Of a stretch of DNA of 64,000 bases, positions 24,201 to 37,500 are shown piece after piece (within the stretch, counting starts at the first letter, position 1; each line of letters begins with the position of its first letter). The notes under the pieces were generated by a model. It searched no databases, was not told where the DNA came from, and worked only from the letters and a program-made list of their open reading frames with translations. Both the position numbers and the translations under genes were made by a program. Where the stretch lies: positions 1,798,001 through 1,862,000 of the forward strand of contig OU452224.1 of assembly GCA_911728455.2 (NCBI GenBank), given 5' to 3'. This DNA is from Marthasterias glacialis. Lineage: Eukaryota > Echinodermata > Asteroidea > Forcipulatida > Asteriidae.

Positions 24201-24543
24201 CGTTCAAAACAGTAAATTTTAAGACAAAAAATAATGAAAAACATAAAAATAATGTTAAGTAATTAAAAAAAAAAAAAAATCACTCACTCATGACGCCCAT
24301 TACGAAGGAACAAAGTGAAACAATAAGGCTCGTCTCAGCAGCACTTCCATCAAAGTGCTCCATCCACACATAAACGTACACGGAAACGGATGCTAGAAAC
24401 CCTATTAACAGAGCTTCTGTGAAGAAACCGCCAGCAAGAACCATCCATGCCCACCCTGAATCGGGTGACTCCAGTGGCTCTTCCAGTGAAACCGAATTCA
24501 AAGATGTTTTTTTTACAACTTCTGTGTCGCTTTCAGTGGCCAT
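21294..24543 (-). CDS. SLC16/monocarboxylate-transporter-like protein B
   Basis: Tandem paralogue of protein A in the same orientation. Exons on the minus strand are 24543-24288, 23910-23767, 23423-22245 and 21904-21294, again all phase 1, giving 729 aa. I started at MATESDTEV (24543, purine at -3, G at +4). An in-frame ATG at 24660 would add 39 residues without clear conservation. Signatures are DSGWAWMVLAGGF, YFNKRLKLAFGLAATG and YGWRGSMMI. Exon 2 is exactly 144 nt in both genes. The cytoplasmic loop keeps an ENRYWNTFI motif and the tail keeps EDGGEVNPIFF (residues 597-607), both shared with A. The protein ends ...SDDSGIDSLM. Its 5' end faces parkin across the tandem-repeat array. Substrate unknown. 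Confidence 0.88.
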
Positions 24544-25382
24544 TTTTGTCTTTGTGTAGGCTTTCTTGTTTGATGAAGTCAACCCTTTTACTTCCAGTTT
24601 TCTAACAAGTATTGCAGTAGGCTTTATTACTGAAAACACCTGATGTAAATGAAGATGCATGAGCGAGACATACTTTATATTTAAAAAATGATTTCAGTTG
24701 AGCTTCTTCCAATGGTTGGGGCTTATAGTTAATACATGGGATCCAGATTTGTCTGGTTCAGACTCGCACATAAAGATTTTTGTTTGTCTAAAGGATTATA
24801 GTGTGTTTTATCTTGTTTTCTTTATTTATTGTCTGCAATTTTCCCACCCTAGCCTAAGAACCCTTGGAAACGTGACTGTGTTCTAATTTCGATGACCTCT
24901 TTAACAACGTTTATTCACTACGTGTCTAGTATTACTTCAATCACTTTATTGTAGAGTGGCCATTGGTTCAAGGTTTGACATGACTTGAACGTTTTTATGA
25001 TAGGTTCACAGACATAAAATGAGAAAGGAACGAATTAAAAATATGGGGCATTTTCAAAACTAAGCTGAAAAGATTGAGCGACCGATGTCACTCCACTGTT
25101 AATTAACCGCCCATTGATGACAGGCACATAAATTCATAGTCCTGTATTAAGTACAACCCCCACTCATTTGAATTAGTTGTGTGCCTTTTGCCTTTTTGTG
25201 TCAATGTGGATGGTATAATGTCGATTATGGTAATATGTGTATATTTAATTTATCATTCAATATTTAACACAACATTAGTTTTTTATATTAAAGCACACAT
25301 ACAAGTATGCTGGATTAACAATTAAGCAGTCAAGTGGAAAGAAGTGAAAACGAGATCTAGGCAGATCAGAAAGCAGTCAGAC

Positions 25383-25394
25383 GGGGGGGGGGGG
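25383..25394 (+). repeat. Poly-G run, unit 1 of the array (12 G)
   Basis: Twelve G residues inside tandem unit 1. The matching run in unit 2 (26708-26728) has 21 G and in unit 3 (28181-28199) has 19 G. Confidence 0.9.
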
Positions 25395-27955
25395 TCTGGT
25401 TTAACCACATATTAACTCATTGAACAGCTGATTAAAATTTGAAATTCATTGTCTGAACAGGTTAAGAGCTTCCCTGAATCAAAACAACAAGATTTTTCAC
25501 ACCAACGTCATGCTTGGTTGTAATTCGGAATATGATGGGAACTTGTCGTTTTGGATTTTTGTTACTTAAAGATGGAGTTATCAACTTCTGCTGATAATCA
25601 TGGCTGTACCTTGTAGCACACTTTTTGTTTAAATACATCGAAACTGGCAATGAAAGGCTCATAAATCAGCTTATCAACTATTACTAATTGATTGCATAGT
25701 TGTGTATACTTATGGGTTTTTTTTCTTCTTGCGTATACTTGTGTTTTTCGCGCAAACAATGCAAGTCGACCCTCAGTTAAAGCAAACAGTCATTAAGCCG
25801 GCGAGACCGCAGGTGCGCCTTGAAAACTAAGTGTCAGTATCCCAAAAAACATTAATAATTATAATGATTAAAATCATCAGCAGCTTTGATCTTGTAAAAT
25901 CGTTTTCAGATAATCTTTTCTGACGAATAAATTCACAAAAACCAATGAATTATTGCTGTTACAGCATACTTAATACCCGTCAAACGAGGGCACACTCCAT
26001 AATATCAGACTCCATGTTTTCAGCGAGCTCCATGTCAACATAAAGTCCTGGTGGTAGGCCACCTACTATAAACCATGTACCTGAAACTGTAGTGGTACAT
26101 AAAGATTTTTGTTTGTCTTAAGGATTATAGTGTGTTTTATCTTGTTTTATTTATTTATTGTCTGCAATTTTCCCACCCTAGCCTAAGAACCCTTGGAAAC
26201 GTGACTGTGTTCTAATTTCGATGACCTCTTTAACAACGTTTATTCACTACGTGTCTAGTATTACTTCAATCACTTTATTGTAGAGTGGCCATTGGTTCAA
26301 GGTTTGACATGACTTGAACGTTTTTATGATAGGTTCACAGACAAAATGAGGAAGGAACGAATTAAAAATATGGGGCATTTTCAAAACTAAGCTGAAAAGA
26401 TTGAGCGACCGATGTCACTCCACTGTTAATTAACCGCCCATTGATGACAGGCACATAAATTCATAGTCCTGTATTAAGTACAACCCCCACTCATTTGAAT
26501 TAGTTGTGTGCCTTTTGCCTTCTTGTGTCAATGTGGATGGTATAATGTCGATTTTGGTAATATGCGTATATTTAATTTATCATTCAATATTTAACACAAC
26601 ATTAGTTTTTTATATTTAAGCACACATACAAGTATGCTGGATTAACAATTAAGCAGTCAAGTGGAAAGAAGTGAAAACGAGAGAGGCAGATCAGAAAGCA
26701 GTCAGACGGGGGGGGGGGGGGGGGGGGGTCTGGTTTAACCACATATTAACTCATTGAACAGCTGATTAAAATTTGAAATTCATTGTCTGAACAGGTTAAA
26801 AGCTTCCCTGAATCAAAACAACAAGATTTTTCACACCAACGTCATGCTTGGTTGTAATTCGGAATATGATGGGAACTTGTCGTTTTGGATTTTTGTTACT
26901 TAAAGATGGAGTTATCAACTTCTGCTGATAATCATGGCTGTACCTTGTAGCACACTTTTTGTTTAAATACATCGAAACTGGCAATGAAAGGCTCATAAAT
27001 CAGCTTATCAACTATTACTATGATTGCGTAGTTGTGTATACTTATGGGGTTTTTTTCTTCTTGCGTATACTTGTGTTTTTCGCGCAAACAATGCAAGTCG
27101 ACCCTCAGTTAAAGCAAACAGTCATTAAGCCGGTGAGACCACGGGTGCGCCTTGAAAACTAAGTGTCAGTATCCAAAAAAACATTAATAATTATAATGAT
27201 TAAAATCATCAGCAGCTTTGATCTTGTAAAATCGTTTTCAGATAATCTTTTCTGACGAATAAATTCACAAAAACCAATGAATTATTGCTGTTACAGCATA
27301 CTTAATATCCGTCAAACGAGGGCACACTCCATAATATCAGACTCCATGTTTTCAGCTAGCTCCATGTCAACATAAAGTCCTGGTGGTAGGCCACCTACTA
27401 TAAACTACATGTACCTGAAACTGTAGTGGTACACAAAGATTTTAGTTTGTCTTAAGGATTATAGTGTGTTTTATCTTGTTTTATTTATTTATTGTCTGCA
27501 GTTTCCCCCACCCTAGCCTAAGAACGCTTGGAAATGAAACTGTGTTCTAATTTCGATGACCTCTTTAACAACGTTTATTCACTACATGGATAGTATTACT
27601 TCAATCACTTCTTGTAGAGTGGCCATTGGTTCAAGGTTTGACTGACTTGAACGTTTTTATGATAGGTTCACAGACATAAAATGAGAAAGGAACGAATTAA
27701 AAATATGGGGCATTTTCAAAACTATAAGCTGAAAAGATTGAGCGACCGATGTCACTCCACTGTTAATTAACCGCCCATTGATGACAGGCACATAAATTCA
27801 TAGTCCTGTATTAAGTACAACCCCCACTCATTTGAATTAGTTGTGTGCCTTTTGCCTTCTTGTGTCAATGTGGATGGTATAATGTCGATTATGGTAATAT
27901 GTGTATATTTAATTTATCATTCAATATTTAACTCAACATTGGTTTTTTATATAAA

Positions 27956-28118
27956 AGCAAAGCTATACTTATGATCGTAAAATTGTCACAACAAGATATG
28001 ATGCACATAATGTGTTAATAATAATAATTGGGATCGTCAAACATATTAACTCAAAAATTGTTAATGGCCTCGCGTTTCGACCCCAGCAGAGTTTTTCTTA
28101 AAGGCTAAACACATACAA
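27956..28118. repeat. Insertion in tandem unit 3
   Basis: About 160 bp absent from units 1 and 2. It includes an 'ataataataatt' stretch and ends with 'gcgtttcgaccccagcagag' plus 'tttttcttaaaggctaa'. It is probably a short transposable-element insertion after the array formed, and no clear target-site duplication could be read. Confidence 0.6.
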
Positions 28119-28599
28119 GTATATACTGGATTAACAAAAGCAGTCAAGTGGAAAGAAGTAGAGGGAGGCACAAAGCAGTCGGGGGGGGGGGGGGGGGGGT
28201 CTGGTTTAACTGCATATTAACTCATTGAACAGCTGATTAAAATTTGAAATTCATTGTCTGAACAGGTTAAGAGCTTCCCTGAACCAAAACAATAAGATTT
28301 TTCACACCAACGTCATGCTTGGTTGTAAATTCGGAATATGATGGGAACTTGTCATTAATTTTTGGATAGCATAATTAATATCCGTCAAACGAGGGCGCAC
28401 TCCATAATGTAAGCCTCCATGTGTTCAGCTAGCTCCATGTCAACATAAAGTCATGTGGTAGGCCACCTACACTAGTTCTACGTAGCTCTATGGTTCTACT
28501 AATACTATGAACTACATGTACCTGAAACTGTAGTGGTATTTTGTACTATAGTGGTAGTGCTGGCTGTTCAAGCAAACTTGTATATTCTTTGGAGTTAAA

Positions 28600-31500
28600 A
28601 TGTTTGAAATTCTCGTGAAATTTGAGGGAGAGAGTGTCTCCATATTGGTAGATGCATCGTGGACGGTAGACCGACTGAAGAGAGAGTTTGCCCAATGCCT
28701 GGTGGTGGGAGATTCTGAATCTGAGTCCTCAGTCTCTGAATCTGATGATATTGCTAGTGCTAGTAATAGAGGCAGAGCTCTTGACCATTCTGAGGTTGAG
28801 GTCATATTTTGTGGTAAAAATCTGTCTGATGGGATGAAATTACAGGTATTCAGGAATGCTCATTGACTATCAAGTACATGTTATTGTAATGATATCTTTA
28901 ACTAATTGGCTTTTTTCGATTATGTTATTCTTGTATTTAATTTAATTTCTTGGGGTTGGGCTACTATTGTCATCATGATATTGATTGTATTTGTTGTATA
29001 AGACTTAAGCCTTAAATTAATAAAGTAATTAATAGTAATAGTATAATTAAGTCGATGGCTCTATTTTAACATTAGATTTTCTTACATTGTGGTCCATTAC
29101 ACTAAGAGCCATGTGCATACCCCTACCACTTGAAAGAGGTCATTAATAATATGAGGCCATGGAAATGAAAGTTTCAGATTTGCGTATGGACATTTTTCAA
29201 ATTGCACACAGCTTTTTTTCATTATTCATTATTTCGAATGAAAATTGCAGGCGGTATGCGTACTTCTTCTACACGCGAGACCATTCTTGCAGCCATAATT
29301 GAAACAGCAGATTTCATTGGTTGACCTATGAGTTCACCAGAGCTAGCTCTGACCAATGATATGACGGGAGAAAAATTGCACTCGGTTTGCAGTGCACAAA
29401 TTTTGTATTGCGCTCTGCAAACTGAGTGTCATTTCTCATGAAGTGGATGCTAGACTTGTACTTGTAGGCAAGTTGACTGATAGTCGTAAGCCGTTTACGC
29501 TATGACCAGATGGCATGGCACAACACACGAGCATCAGAGTGGGACTATGTAAAACAATAGACCGATTGCACCACCTACGTCACATGACCTGTTGTGGGTA
29601 TTAAATGTAAACGAATACGATGTCCTCCATAGGAAAGTGTGATACAGTACGCTGATTGTTGCATTTGTATATTCAATCAAGGCTTTTCTTTCTCAAACTC
29701 TGAAAAATATTCCAGAGTTTGTACCAGAGACCTTCGAGTGGCTGAATAAAGCCAGCAAGGACAGTTTCAGCAAGTGTTTGAAATTCTACAAGGAACGTTG
29801 TGTTCACGATGTGGTAGTAATGCTACTACTACGTACTACTACGTACTACATGTACTACTAGTTGCACGGTGGAACGTTTTGGCCAGACGGCTGCGATCAC
29901 ATACTTTTCAACACAAGAATTTCACAATTTTGAAGCTGAATCAGCCAAAGAAAAGGCTTCTCCAAACTGTTTGATTCCTTTGTCTATTTGAAATTCTGCA
30001 AGGCTAGGTATAAATGCTCACTTTTTGAACATTCTTTACTTTCTTGTTTTACAGTGATTTACACTACAAACAAAATCACAGGCGGCTACATCGTCGGTAG
30101 TGCGTAACTCAAAATAAACCTCTTTATGTAGTAGACTCTTTTGGTCACAGCATGTTATTTGCACGTAGTTTGCCATCAGCTCAGATAACCAACTCACTAC
30201 AGGTCACGTAATGACATACGTAAACATTGGTCATGTAATCGGTCTACTGACGACTTGTCTACAAAACATACAAGTTTAAGTGGATGCTTCATCAGACCAA
30301 GATTTGAAGTCGTATCATTGTGTGTAGAGATCCATCGGACAGCGACAACTGCATGGGGGTAGGCCAACATAAACTGCATAAATATACCCTTTTACCACTG
30401 ATGGTTTGGAACTTGAAAATGTGTGATTTTGTGTAAATATTAAAATTTTTCGGCAGCGCGTTTTAGTGCATGTTGGCAGTGGACACAAATCTTAAACTTT
30501 CATTCCCGTGGCCTAATAACTAATCACACATGTGATGATAAGATGATTGTGTCCCTGTGGCATACATGATGTATTTCTTCGCTTGGACCAGAGGGAATTG
30601 GTGATTGGCCCCTTTTGCCACAGTTGGAAGCACTAGCTTTTCTAGCCTCGTATTACTCTATGTCCATATGAAATGCTCAATTCTCCATTGCATCCACAGA
30701 CATTTGTGACCAGTTGCACATACATGTAAATACCTGCCAGGCTGACCCTATATCATTACGATTATACATCATTAGCACTATGGTTAATAAGGAGGAATGA
30801 ATTTAATATGTTTGTTACCACATGTCATGAAGCACATTTGTCTCTCAGAAAAAGATTTTGAAGCCTGTTGTTATTAACCTAATCAGGCTGCCACCAAATG
30901 TTACACTTTTCCCTTACCAACTGACTATGCTCTCAATATTCTAGCCAAGAAACCCAATGAGATATTTGACTGTACAACTCACCCAAAAAATACGTTTAAC
31001 ATAATTTACCACCAGGAATGCGAGCTGCAGGAGACAAGTACATTGTTTGCAACAAGGAGGAGAGGTAATAGACTAGAACCAAACAGCAGCCAAGATTTAG
31101 GAAAGTCAAACACTGATAATATACAGAACCAGGGAGCAGCATTACATGGGATTTATACCTCACTAGAAACTCATCTTGTGGATTTAGAACCACAGAATGA
31201 GCAAGGGAATGAGGATGATGCCAGAGATGGTAGCCAGCTTGCTATGGCACAACAATCATGTGATGGTGAGTTGACAATTATTCTTGGACTGACTATGCAA
31301 TCTGTGTATTTTCCATAAAGATAATCTAAACCCTAACCAAACCCATCAAAATTCAATTTTAGGTTTTGCTTGATTTGTTAACTGTATTCATGAAGCTTTA
31401 GTTCCTTTACCCCTTTTGCTGTTTCAACAGACTACCATTACTACTACTACCACTACCACTGTATTGGAATATAGAAAACAAGGGTTTGGTTGTGGTTCAG

Positions 31501-34500
31501 GTGGTTGGGGGTTTACAGGCATGGTGCTTTATTGTAAGAATGGCAAGGCAGTTTTCTGTGGTAAAGGACATCTCTATGAATACAATTTTAGTTTCTATTA
31601 GAGCGTTTCAAAAGGAAATAAGGCAATGACCAGGGGCATGGAAAAGTAACAGGCCTTGGTTTTATAGATGAACCCACATCTATGCATTTTTGGATATAAG
31701 ATATAAGGCAGCTATGCCTACAGCTATGACTATGAAGTATAGGATGTCCATACAAACACCCTTAGCAACATCCATAGCCATGGCCATAGCCACCAATTCG
31801 GATTCAACCTTAGCCCTGCATTACAGGAAACTATTTGTAGTCAAGCTGCCCAGAATGGGAACTATAAAACTGCTGCTTTTCAACCTCCAGGTTCACTTTT
31901 AGTTTCAGCCACAAGGAAGAAGCCAAAGCTGTATGTATATTGCAAGACTCCTTGTCAATCTATAAAGCCAGGGAAGCTTCGTGTATGCTGCAGTACATGC
32001 AAGGGAGGAATCTTCATAGTCCAACAGGTAAAGTATGAGCTATGAGATTGCAACGTTTGGGATTTAATTTGATTAACTCAAACCAAGCATTTGCTGAAGT
32101 TTTTTGACAGAGAAGTAAATTGTCCCTCAAAGAGGAGCCAGAATTTTTTTAATGTGACATTTAAGTAAATACACAATCTTTAGGTGAACAGTGTGAGTTT
32201 GCATTTTGTCTTGACTTTCTGATACTCATTCATGGAGTCAAGTTACCAATGGAGGTGGGTGTACATACCATCAGATGTGCAATTTTACTGTACAATGATC
32301 AAATCGGTCTCCCAATAAAACTGAACTAGAAGCTGCAAGATTTGTTTGCCAGTCTTAATCAATCAAAAAGGTATTTCTTAAAACTGGTGAATGTAATGCT
32401 CTTTTGATTCTCAGGATCCAACTTGCTGGGATGATGTTTCGAAGCCTTATAGGATCTTTGGAAGATGTCAAACTGAGAGATGTTCAGGAACGATGGCAGT
32501 ATGTCACTAATTAAACAGTAATCGGTTCATTTACTTATTGTTTATTAAAACTAGGGAAGACAGGTTGAAATTTATAGGTTTTTTACATGAGAAAATAAAG
32601 GAGTTTCAGAAATTATTTAGGAACTCACACTCACAGTTGGGATTAGTTAGTTTGCGAAATCCTTGATGGATTATATGTGAACAGTTTTAAGACACTGGAG
32701 GACACCATTATTGATTCAAATGAAAAATATCAGGTACTTCTGACGTAACCAGACATTGGTAAAATAACTTCTTCTTTTTCAGTTCTTTATTCCATAATTT
32801 GTTGAATGATCAGCTCATATGCACAATAACATGTATTTATGTTTTATCTACTTGTGTAAAGTGAAAGGCATTGTACATGAGAATCAATGCACAGATTGGT
32901 TAAATGACAAGATAAAATCTATTCTTAATTTGCAGGAATTTTACTTTAAGTGTGGCAGTCACCCAACCGCAGATAATGACAGGGCTGCTGCTTTACATCT
33001 GATCAAGTCCAACACGAGAGATGTAGTTTGTCTAACATGTGGAGATATCCGGTAAATAACTGCAAATATTGATCAACTAACACTTTTGCTAGAAACCATC
33101 CCATATCATTCCAAATGCTCCATCTAATAGTAATTCAACAATTAAAGGTACAATATAGGATTGGTACTCATAAAAACAATTTTTTTATTAGTGTTGGTGT
33201 GAAAGCTTACTGATTATGAAGTTTATACCAGTAGCAATCTTCCATAGCAATTCTGTCTGAAATAGTGTCAAAGTTGAGAAAAGAGAAATTGAAGAACCCG
33301 ATTTTAGTTTCAGTTGTAACAGTCAAAATTAAGATCAATGTGTTTATATCCTGAAAAGTGTGCACGGTTTTTCACTATTTTCTCCTGGCTGGGGCGACAG
33401 ATTGGTGCCCAAATTTTCACAGGTTTTTTTCACACAAAGTAAGAACACTGCACCTTTAAACATATGGCACATGATTGGTAATGTTTCCATCTGAAACACC
33501 GCCCCCAAATACTAGTTTTTTCACAGGACTCGGGGAAAGTACAGAGTATACTGAAATTCATAATCAGCAAACTTTCAGACTGATACTAATTTTTACAAAA
33601 CTAATGAATACCAATCCTGTATGCTACCTTTAGCTCACATCGGTGTATGGGTAAAACACAAATAATATTCTTTATTCCCGATGCATATTTAATAATATAT
33701 ATTAAATACTCGGTGCTTGTTGTGATTTACCAAATACTATGTTATCACACAAGCGCGAGTGGAATACGGGAAAATATAGCGAATCTGAGTCCCATATCCC
33801 ACGAGACTGAAGTCAACTGGAAGATAATACAACTTTGAGGGTTGTTTGATGAAGAGCAAAACGTGCCATGCGCACAATTTAGAATGTCGTTTTGCACTGT
33901 CCCTATATACGAAGCGTGAAGCATGATACTCCAAATATGCAGAATGCAATATAGACTACTGGGAGTATGATGTGGTTTATTATCACACTCCCGTTGAGCA
34001 ATCTGATTGGAGGATTAGCGCGTACTGGAAGATAATAGTGGATAAAATCCCTAGCAAATCATAAACTGTTATTCGTTATTGGTTTGTACTAGTCATTATA
34101 CTAGACATTATTCAAATGTACTTCAGAAATGGCTTATTGAAAGTCTTGTTCTAGCAACTCTTCATTTAACACAAATTCCTAACAATCTAAATTATTTATC
34201 ATTTTGTTTGCCATCCCAATTAGTGATCCAGTGCTAGTCTTCCCGTGTTCTGGTGGACACACCATCTGCCTGGATTGCTTTACCTCATATTGTCAGGTGC
34301 GACTTGATGAAAGGCAGTTTATTCTGGCTGATGAGGAATTTGGCTATACTCTGCCATGCCCAGGTAAGAAACCAATGTCACCCAAGTGAGAATCCATCTC
34401 ATAAAACAACATGATTATTATTGAGTGTTACTTTTATGCAAAAGGAAAACTATTTTATGAGTTACCAGCTATATGCCCAGGGCCCCAGTGCATTTAGCTG

Positions 34501-37500
34501 TTTAGCGTAAGTAGTGCTTATTTTAGCAACTTTTTTCTGGTAATCAAAATTTGGCAGCGAACCAGCCACACTTAATTTATTGTTCATGGAATGATATTCT
34601 AACTGGGTACTCTTTTTTGCTAAGCAAATTTATCAACTGTGTGAAATTGACCCAAGTTTAGAATCCATAACAAATACACCATAGTTGTTACGGATTCTTT
34701 TGTCCCATTAATAGTAATCCCATGTTCAATTTAAAACTCAATTTGTTTTCCACAGTATCAAATATCCGTTTAAATTTAATGGGAGAATAACAGTTTAGAA
34801 ATTGACAAAGCACCAAATAAGTATTGAAAATAGCTTAATAGTTAACAAGCATTTCATTCCTGACAGCAAGAATGAGGAACAAGATACAGCTTTTTCCATT
34901 TAATTCACTAAAATAGATGAGATTTTAAAAGCGAGGTACCCCCTGCAAATGGACAAAATTACCTCTTATGAGTATATTGGAAAGTCATGTGTGCCATACA
35001 TGCACTCTTTGTTTGCATGCACAGACTCTTCCATTCTTGGAATGGGAGACTTTTGAGGACACTAGGTGGCAGCAGACTCACCAGGTATAAAATCAATTGT
35101 ATTTTGAAATGTGCACATGCTCAGAACTACGCAAGTAATGGAAATTATCTGGTAAGTCTGCTGCCACCTAGTGTTCCAACGTCTTCCATTACGCCCCACA
35201 CACCAACAGGACTGTATACATATAAAACATTTGCATTCAGGGAATAAAACAAAACAAATTTGTGAATAATGATTCATAAATTGATAAATGTGGGCAGCAT
35301 TGGACTCAGCAGGGTAGTACTTGTATATTTTGTTCATTTATACAGTTCTAAAACATTCAAAAATTATTGGATTTCTTACAGTTGGATGTCCAGCATCGCT
35401 GGTTAAAGAAACACATCACTTCAGAGTGCTTGGAAATGAACAGGTATTCATAAATACCTAAGACAATTTAGGCATTCCTATTGGTTGAAAGGTGGCTACA
35501 TGACTGTGTTTACCTGGTATTAAATGGCTGATAAAGACACAGCTCTGGGTTTTTTCCCAACATTTTATTTAACAATAAAAGGGCATTTCTGAATGGGAAA
35601 AAAAGAGTGGTGACTCAGTCTTCATTAGCCATTTAAAACCTTACAGTGTCGCGGCCATGTGACATATCACACACTGACGGTTTTAAACAGCAGATTAAGA
35701 CTTCGTCGTCACTCTTTTATTTCCTTAACAAAGAAGTGACCAGTACATCGTGTACTGTAGATCAGCAGCACTACCAGATAATTTATAGAATTTAAACTGT
35801 ACCTGATCTATTCAAAAACCCTTTAAGTCGCGCAATAAAAATGATCGTAACAATTTCTTAAATTGGAAATTTGAAGTGCCTCTATCTATTTTGACAGTTA
35901 CATGTAACTTCGTTTGAAATTCTGTATCGTTCCTTTCAAAAAATTATTTATTTATGTTGGAACTTATACTTGTGATGAGTATTTTTGTCTTGTGCAAAAA
36001 GACAATCCACAAGCTTAGCCCACATATTTTTGGTTTCCCTATCTTCCTGATTTTGTAGTACGCCAGGTACCAACGGTTTGGGGCGGAGGAGTGTCTGCTT
36101 CAAAATGGTGGTGTGCTGTGTCCTTCACCAGGTTGTGGGGCTGGACTACTACCAGACCTTGGATCACGGAGAGTGGAATGTGTCCAACAGGCTGGGCAAG
36201 GGTGTGGGGTAAGAATTTGACATCGGTAATTGATGCACACTATGAATTTTATTCTTGAAGGGCATGAGTGCGTATGCCTAAAAAAAGGTCTTTACTAATG
36301 TTAATCCAGGGCCTAATTGTGTATCTGATTCCCTGACTGTAGATTAGTTATAGAATAAGGATAATAATCTCTTGGAAAGCCCCAGTCTATTATGAACATG
36401 GCCTCATTTTGCCGCCAGTAACTTTTTGTGTTGGGTGTTTAGCACTGTCCTGCTGTAAATTAGTAAATTTTAACAGTTATAATCCACTTTTTCTTTCTCT
36501 CTATTCATGACTAGTTTGTCTTTTGTCGTGAGTGTCGAAATGCATACCACAACAGTGACTGTGACACATCAGTGACACAAACTGTGACAGATGGAGGTAG
36601 GGAAGCATACACAGTCAGCAGTGAGAGGGCTGCCCAGGCATTATGGGAGAATGACCAAAGCAAAGAGACAATCCGACAACTAACAAAGCAATGCCCAAAG
36701 TGTAAGGCACCAACAGAGAAAAATGGTAGGTAGAAGAATTAGGGTTATCGGTCTAGGCCCTTTTTGAAACCTCGGCTTTGGCTTCAGCTTAGGCTCCGTC
36801 CATCTGTTTAAAGCCCTGTACCAAAAGCACACGTTTTCAAAATAATGAACAGAACCTAAGCCGTGGGGCTGAAGACGAAGCCTGGGTTTCAAAAATGGTC
36901 ATAGGCAGAAAAGTTAACCGGTGACAACCACATATGAAAAAGAAGTGTTGCTAAAAAATCAGTTGTTTGGGGGAAAAAAAAATCGGTTTTCTAGGTTGGT
37001 CCAGGTTGGCTTAGTGGTATCTTGCCCTGCCTTTCACCTCTGTGGACCCTGGTTTGAATCCTGCATCTGATTGGAACCTCGCATGTGGATTGTTTTTTTT
37101 TTTAGTCCCTTCCTGATTGTGTTGGTTGCCCTAATTAAAGGTGTATCTCCCACATCTAAAACTTGGCATTTCTTCATAGTCTTCTCTACACAAGTATCTT
37201 CAGGCCTACGGGTTACAGTGCTAGTCACTTTTGGTGATCTCTTGGTCTATTACCAAAAAGATTAATATATAAATAAATTAATAATACATGTATAGATTCT
37301 ATAGATGTTGTTATCACCTTATATTTTTTTCTGTCCTGTCTTAAAAGTACTGTGCTAATTTTACTTAGCAATCCAGTATTCAGGTACAGGGCCCAATTTC
37401 ATGGCATGGCTTACCGTGGAATTCTGCACTTACGCCCTGCTGCGGCCCATAGAAATATGCACGTTACTGTTCGCTGTAAGTACAGAATTATTTAGTAACC

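Larger units (their letters stand above)
24771..28540. repeat. Tandem array of a ~1.33-kb unit between SLC16-B and parkin
   Basis: Units start at a 'taaagatttt.gtttgtct' motif at 24771, 26100 and about 27434, so the periods are 1329 and about 1334 bases. Units 1 and 2 look almost identical, including a 66-codon ORF on the minus strand at 25462-25662 and 26796-26996 that differs only at its last codon. Unit 3 (27434-28540) carries an insertion (about 27956-28118) and lacks about 0.5-0.6 kb of the unit's middle. Each unit has a G-run and ends with 'gtacctgaaactgtagtgg', the last copy lying just 60-90 bases before the parkin ATG. Confidence 0.92.

Noticed and set aside
25462..25662. 66-aa minus-strand ORF, repeated almost identically at 26796-26996
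   Set aside because: It is repeated because the surrounding 1.33-kb DNA is tandemly duplicated. It has no recognisable domain, and unit 3 lacks it.
28181..28199. G-run as a parkin promoter element
   Set aside because: It is 400 bases from the ATG, differs in length between units, and nothing shows that it is functional. It is kept only as a repeat.
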